Below, in pieces: positions 60,416 through 64,000 of a stretch of DNA of 64,000 nt (positions within the stretch are counted from its first letter, which is position 1; each line of letters opens with the position of its first letter). Under the pieces are notes generated by a model, which worked only from the letters and a program-made list of their open reading frames with translations, made no database searches and had not been told where the DNA came from. Origin of the DNA: Prochilodus magdalenae (taxonomy: Eukaryota > Chordata > Actinopteri > Characiformes > Prochilodontidae); assembly GCA_024036415.1 (NCBI GenBank), contig JAMWET010007157.1, positions 464,501-528,500 on the forward strand. The letters run 5' to 3'. The position numbers and the translations under genes were made by a program.

Positions 60416-62539
60416 ACGCCGTGCAATTAACTCTCTGCCCCGTGCAGTCTTTTTAAGAATATTACGTAATCGACTTGCTTCATCAAAAGATGGGGCTATG
60501 GAAATGACATTTAATTACAAGGTTGGAGCTTTACGTGGGCTGCTGTTGGAAAGTCATGTTTGAGCGATGCAGATGAATCAACGTGTATCACCCTGAAGAA
60601 GGAGACACATTGGAAGTAAACATGGCGTTCACCTTCTAGGAGAATTTGCACCACAGGAATATCAGATACCTTTGCAAAACTGTTCAGTTTATTTACTTTG
60701 CAGAGCCATAAACTCGATTTACCCACTGCAGTCACTGCTTATCAGTTTGTCTCTTATCTCTGAAATGAAAAAAGACTCCTAGATTGCTGTTTAGGCAAGT
60801 GTTTTCCAGTCCAACCCTTGGGAACATCAAGATGCTTTATGGTTTTGCTCAGTTCTAGCCTTCAGCACAACCACTCCTGTAGTACACTGCTGTGTACCGT
60901 TGCTGAGATCTGGAATAACTGAAAGACAGGAGTGGAAGACAAGAGTGGGAGTTACTGGCTCAAACTCTTGATTAATAAAGAGCTAGTGGCTCTTGGCTTC
61001 TGGGAATTAGCTTTAACTGGTGTAGACCTTTGAGATTTAGTTGAGGTTCTTTAAAAAGTTTTTTTTTACGCTTGAGTCATCCACCGAAAGGTTCTTTAGG
61101 GATGTCAGAGCATTTCTTTTGTGGCACCGGTCTAAGGAACACCGTTTTGCACACTTGGTTTAGAGTGGTATCAATCAGGTGGTCATCTGCATCTTCTAGT
61201 ATAAAAACAACCTCAATGAAGCCACTGCTGTAAATGTGATGTTTATGCGGTTAAAAACATAATCAATCTTTAAGATTGTCATTCAGTGGGTTGATGTGAA
61301 CTTGTTCAGTTAAAAACACAGTGCCAGGGGTTAGGATGTCTACCACACAAGCACAAATCTAAAATCACCAGTAAACCTATATATTGTCACTGTCCAAAGA
61401 AAATGTATCTCCATTTTGTAGACGTTTTACTCTTTGTCTTTATTTGAACACAGCAGCCACCATTTACATTGTGTAAATGAGTAATGGATTCCACAATTGC
61501 TTGGAAAAAGTCTGGCTGACTTACGGTAAAAATAATTTTTTAGTAAAAACTATTTTTTTGCCCCTTTCTTGTAAAATTACCAGTTGGAGATACTTGTTTT
61601 CCCTATAGGACTGAAATCAAATATTACGGTACAGTGTATTCGTTTGTGTATACCTTTGTGTAGGATTTTAAATTTGGGATTCAGGGATACATTTTTATGC
61701 TTGGCTACATGTAGCTATTAATAATGATAAACGACAAAACACTGCCAAAGACTTACTCAAACTTATGGTCCATAAAGTAGCTTTATTTTTTAATTTTTCT
61801 GTGCTAATATATACCATGTCAGTACTAGCTGAACCTTCATTAAGCCAGCAATATCCTTTGTACCCTTAAATAAGGCCATCTCTGTAAAGCACCTGTAAAC
61901 CCATCCATGTGCTGGGCTATTACCCCCAGTCCGGCGCTGAGAGAGGCTAGTGGGTCTGGTTGACAGGGGTAAGCTGTGTTGCAGTGCTCTGTGAGGAAAG
62001 AAGCTAACCTGGAAACATAGATCTATCAACACAGACATTAAAGAGAGATGGAGCAAAGCTTTGAAAATGTCGATTACTGTTGATTACAGAGGGCCCCCGA
62101 AGTCCAAAAAATGCTATTCTGGACCCTAAACTTTACTGTAAAATGGTATTTCAATCTATTCATAATCATTTCATATAATACCTTCCTTGACATTGCTTTT
62201 CACAGATGTAAATGTTTCAGACCTCTGGCTCCCATCACCACTGCATTAAACAATTCTAATGAGTGTTTGACTGCAGTCCACTCTGATGTTGTTAACGTCT
62301 TAACGGTTAAATAATACAGAAATGTTCAGAATTGTGTGGAATTCATTGCATCTTTAGGAGCTACTGGCTGCTGTAATTACACAAGGAGGATGTTCCTGAA
62401 CAAAGCTGGTTCGGAGACATTTCTTTCCAGAATAAGTAAACATAGTAGAGTGCTTTGTGGATCTGTGGAGGCTGATTTTATCGATCAGTGCACAGTTAAT
62501 TTCAGATTAGAAACCATTAGACTGATGTGAAATATGGCC
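60416..62539. other. Intronic or intergenic, nothing recognised
   Basis: Mostly AT-rich. A very diverged GGTTCT-type repeat may lie at 61035-61145. No exon seen. Confidence 0.4.
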
Positions 62540-63420
62540 AAAGAGCATCAGTTAGTTAGCCGGCATGAATTTCGTAGGGAAATGCATGCGATGCATTTTC
62601 ATGACGCTGCCGTTCTAAACCCATTGCGCTCTGATGGAGGGTAGCTCGTCCTAGAGGCAAAGAAAGCATATAAAAGTTTAAAGATGCTACAAAAGGCTGT
62701 TACACAACATGTATTGGAAGTGAACTTCTCACTAACAGAAAACTTGTGTCAAATCAAATAAAACGTGGCATCTCATTTTTAATTGCACAAGCCCTAGGGT
62801 CATGGGAGTGACTGAGTATTGAATCAGAGTGTTTGTGGCCTTGCACAGTTCACATACTCAAAGACAGGGTGAAGGCCTTTCTGTCAACTGTGTTTTAATT
62901 AAAAGCACTGTCATGTGGTCATAATGGCCTTGTCAATAAATCTTGCTCATCCGAATGAAAAGAAAAAAGAAAAAAAACACTTCTTCCTACATGAAAAGCC
63001 TTTTCTGCCTTATTCATCAGTATATGAAAGTCAACATGGGATTTTAAAGAAGTGAATCTCAAGGGGACTACCTGGATAAATATAGCACATAAATAATATA
63101 ACATAAATGCTGGATCTCAAAGCTCGGCTTCTCAAGAGAACCTTATGCTAAGGATGAGCCCCCTTCTGTCCTTTCTCATAAAAAACGGAAAGAGAAGGAG
63201 CCAGAGTGGAAATGGGCTTTGATACAGCAGGCTGGGGAGGACCTTACGGCTAAAGCTCACTGAACAGAGTTATGATGGGCTCGTAAAGTGAACAGCAATA
63301 CAGCGGAGACTGCCTGCCTAACATTGCCCTACAAATGCAGGACCAGCAAGAGAATTTAGATCCACTCTGTTGTACATTGCGATTTGCTACAGTAGAGTTA
63401 AAAAATGCAGGAACATTCCA
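62540..63420. promoter_or_regulatory. Candidate conserved non-coding block 12 (intron 1)
   Basis: Unique sequence of balanced composition inside the putative first intron. An internal near-palindrome 'atgcatgcgatgcat' lies at 62582-62596. No domain-bearing frame. Enhancer role is inference. Confidence 0.28.
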
Positions 63421-63542
63421 GTAGGACATTCTGCTGTAGAAGTTTCCAGGGGCCTACAGGTACACTTCACTTCCATTGTTATTAGTGTTGTCACTATTGG
63501 TTATGCTGGTAATATTGTCATCTAGTGGGTAATCAGAGTAAT

Positions 63543-63577
63543 CATATATATATATATATATATATTTTTTTTTTTTT
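63543..63577. repeat. (AT)n plus poly-T
   Basis: About 11 AT units followed by about 12 T. A simple repeat. Confidence 0.95.
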
Positions 63578-64000
63578 AAAATATATTGCCGACCAGCATG
63601 CCAACCAGCTAGCCCCGCCCTGTCTTCTAATACCAATTTGAAACACCACATAATGAGTCACTGTAGTGTGGAGTGGAGTCCAACATTAGAGGATGAAGAA
63701 GCAGCACTGCTCCCCCAACGATGTTTTCTAATCTCATGTCAATTATGTTAAAGGTTCTGCTCCCAGTTAGATTATTTAAGAGCAGGTAGCCACAGGAAGG
63801 AACAGTAAACACAATGATGGCTGAAACTCTTGGCAAGCAACCACCACCGCCCACTCTGGGCACCAAACCACGTTTAGCAGCAAACAAAAGAATTGATATA
63901 AATAGAAACAGAAAAAGAAGTAGCATTGGCGCTGCTTTCCACCACTGGAGATGCTTTTAGAGAGTAGTGGGATAAGGTTTGATGCTGAAGTTTCTTCCAG
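63578..64000. other. Nothing recognised
   Basis: The 99-codon minus frame (63627-63926) has no recognisable domain. Confidence 0.4.

Larger units (their letters stand above)
59944..64000 (+). other. Putative intron 1 (incomplete)
   Basis: If the donor at 59943/59944 is used, the rest of the window is the first intron. I found no acceptor-exon-donor arrangement with a convincing coding stretch downstream. It holds a CTCF-like site, microsatellites and candidate conserved block 12. Confidence 0.45.

Noticed and set aside
61035..61145. Second copy of the GGTTCT-type MITE
   Set aside because: Only scattered 'ggttcttta' motifs; too diverged to call.

Overview
The window is animal nuclear DNA, most likely from a ray-finned fish and probably an otophysan (characin, catfish or knifefish relative). 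The reasons are low overall GC, no dense open frames, long microsatellites, and many decayed Tc1/mariner elements, L2-type LINE pieces, tRNA-derived SINEs and palindromic MITE-like repeats of kinds I associate with those fish. The species assignment is inference from repeat style. No complete protein-coding gene is visible. Nearly all open frames lie in repeats or are short chance frames, and several have no ATG.

Layout. Positions 1 to about 58.9 kb look like a gene-poor intergenic region. Relics include a full-length but frameshifted Tc1-like element (18067-19727), an internally deleted Tc1-like element with near-perfect ends (14650-15181), and two Tc1-like fossils (28265-28640 and 51318-52190). 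An LTR-like unit with a clean 5-bp target duplication sits at 22441-22855. Two copies of another LTR-like family are at 33325-33728 and 40045-40600. An L2-type LINE 3' fragment lies at 47140-47750, and SINE pieces are scattered through the window. Satellite-like DNA includes a 78-bp minisatellite with an exact 406-bp tandem duplication (5885-7384, itself carrying a SINE insertion) and a degenerate array of about 150-bp units (38860-39400). Microsatellites include a (CT)n tract of about 220 bp.

Between the relics are non-repetitive blocks of more balanced composition (about 3.1-4.0, 10.1-10.7, 12.2-13.1, 15.9-16.4, 20.4-21.0, 26.7-27.9, 30.7-31.1, 34.4-35.4, 42.6-43.0, 53.8-54.5, 56.0-57.1 and 62.5-63.4 kb). 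They resemble the conserved non-coding elements that surround developmental genes. Several carry good transcription-factor motifs (octamer, PBX-MEIS, DR4, RFX X-box). Conservation cannot be tested here, so these are low-confidence candidates.

At about 58.98-60.31 kb there is a clear CpG island with a perfect cAMP response element, a G-run tract, a series of upstream ORFs, a strong splice donor at 59943/59944 and a CTCF-like site. I read this as the promoter and first (mostly untranslated) exon of a plus-strand gene. Its first intron would run to the end of the window and the rest of the gene lies beyond 64 kb. The gene could not be identified.

No previously undescribed biological system is evident. 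The strongest leads are the exact 406-bp minisatellite duplication, two local duplications of unique-looking sequence (34.9/36.1 kb and 53.5/55.1 kb), the LTR-like element with its target duplication, and the layered 5' leader in the CpG island.
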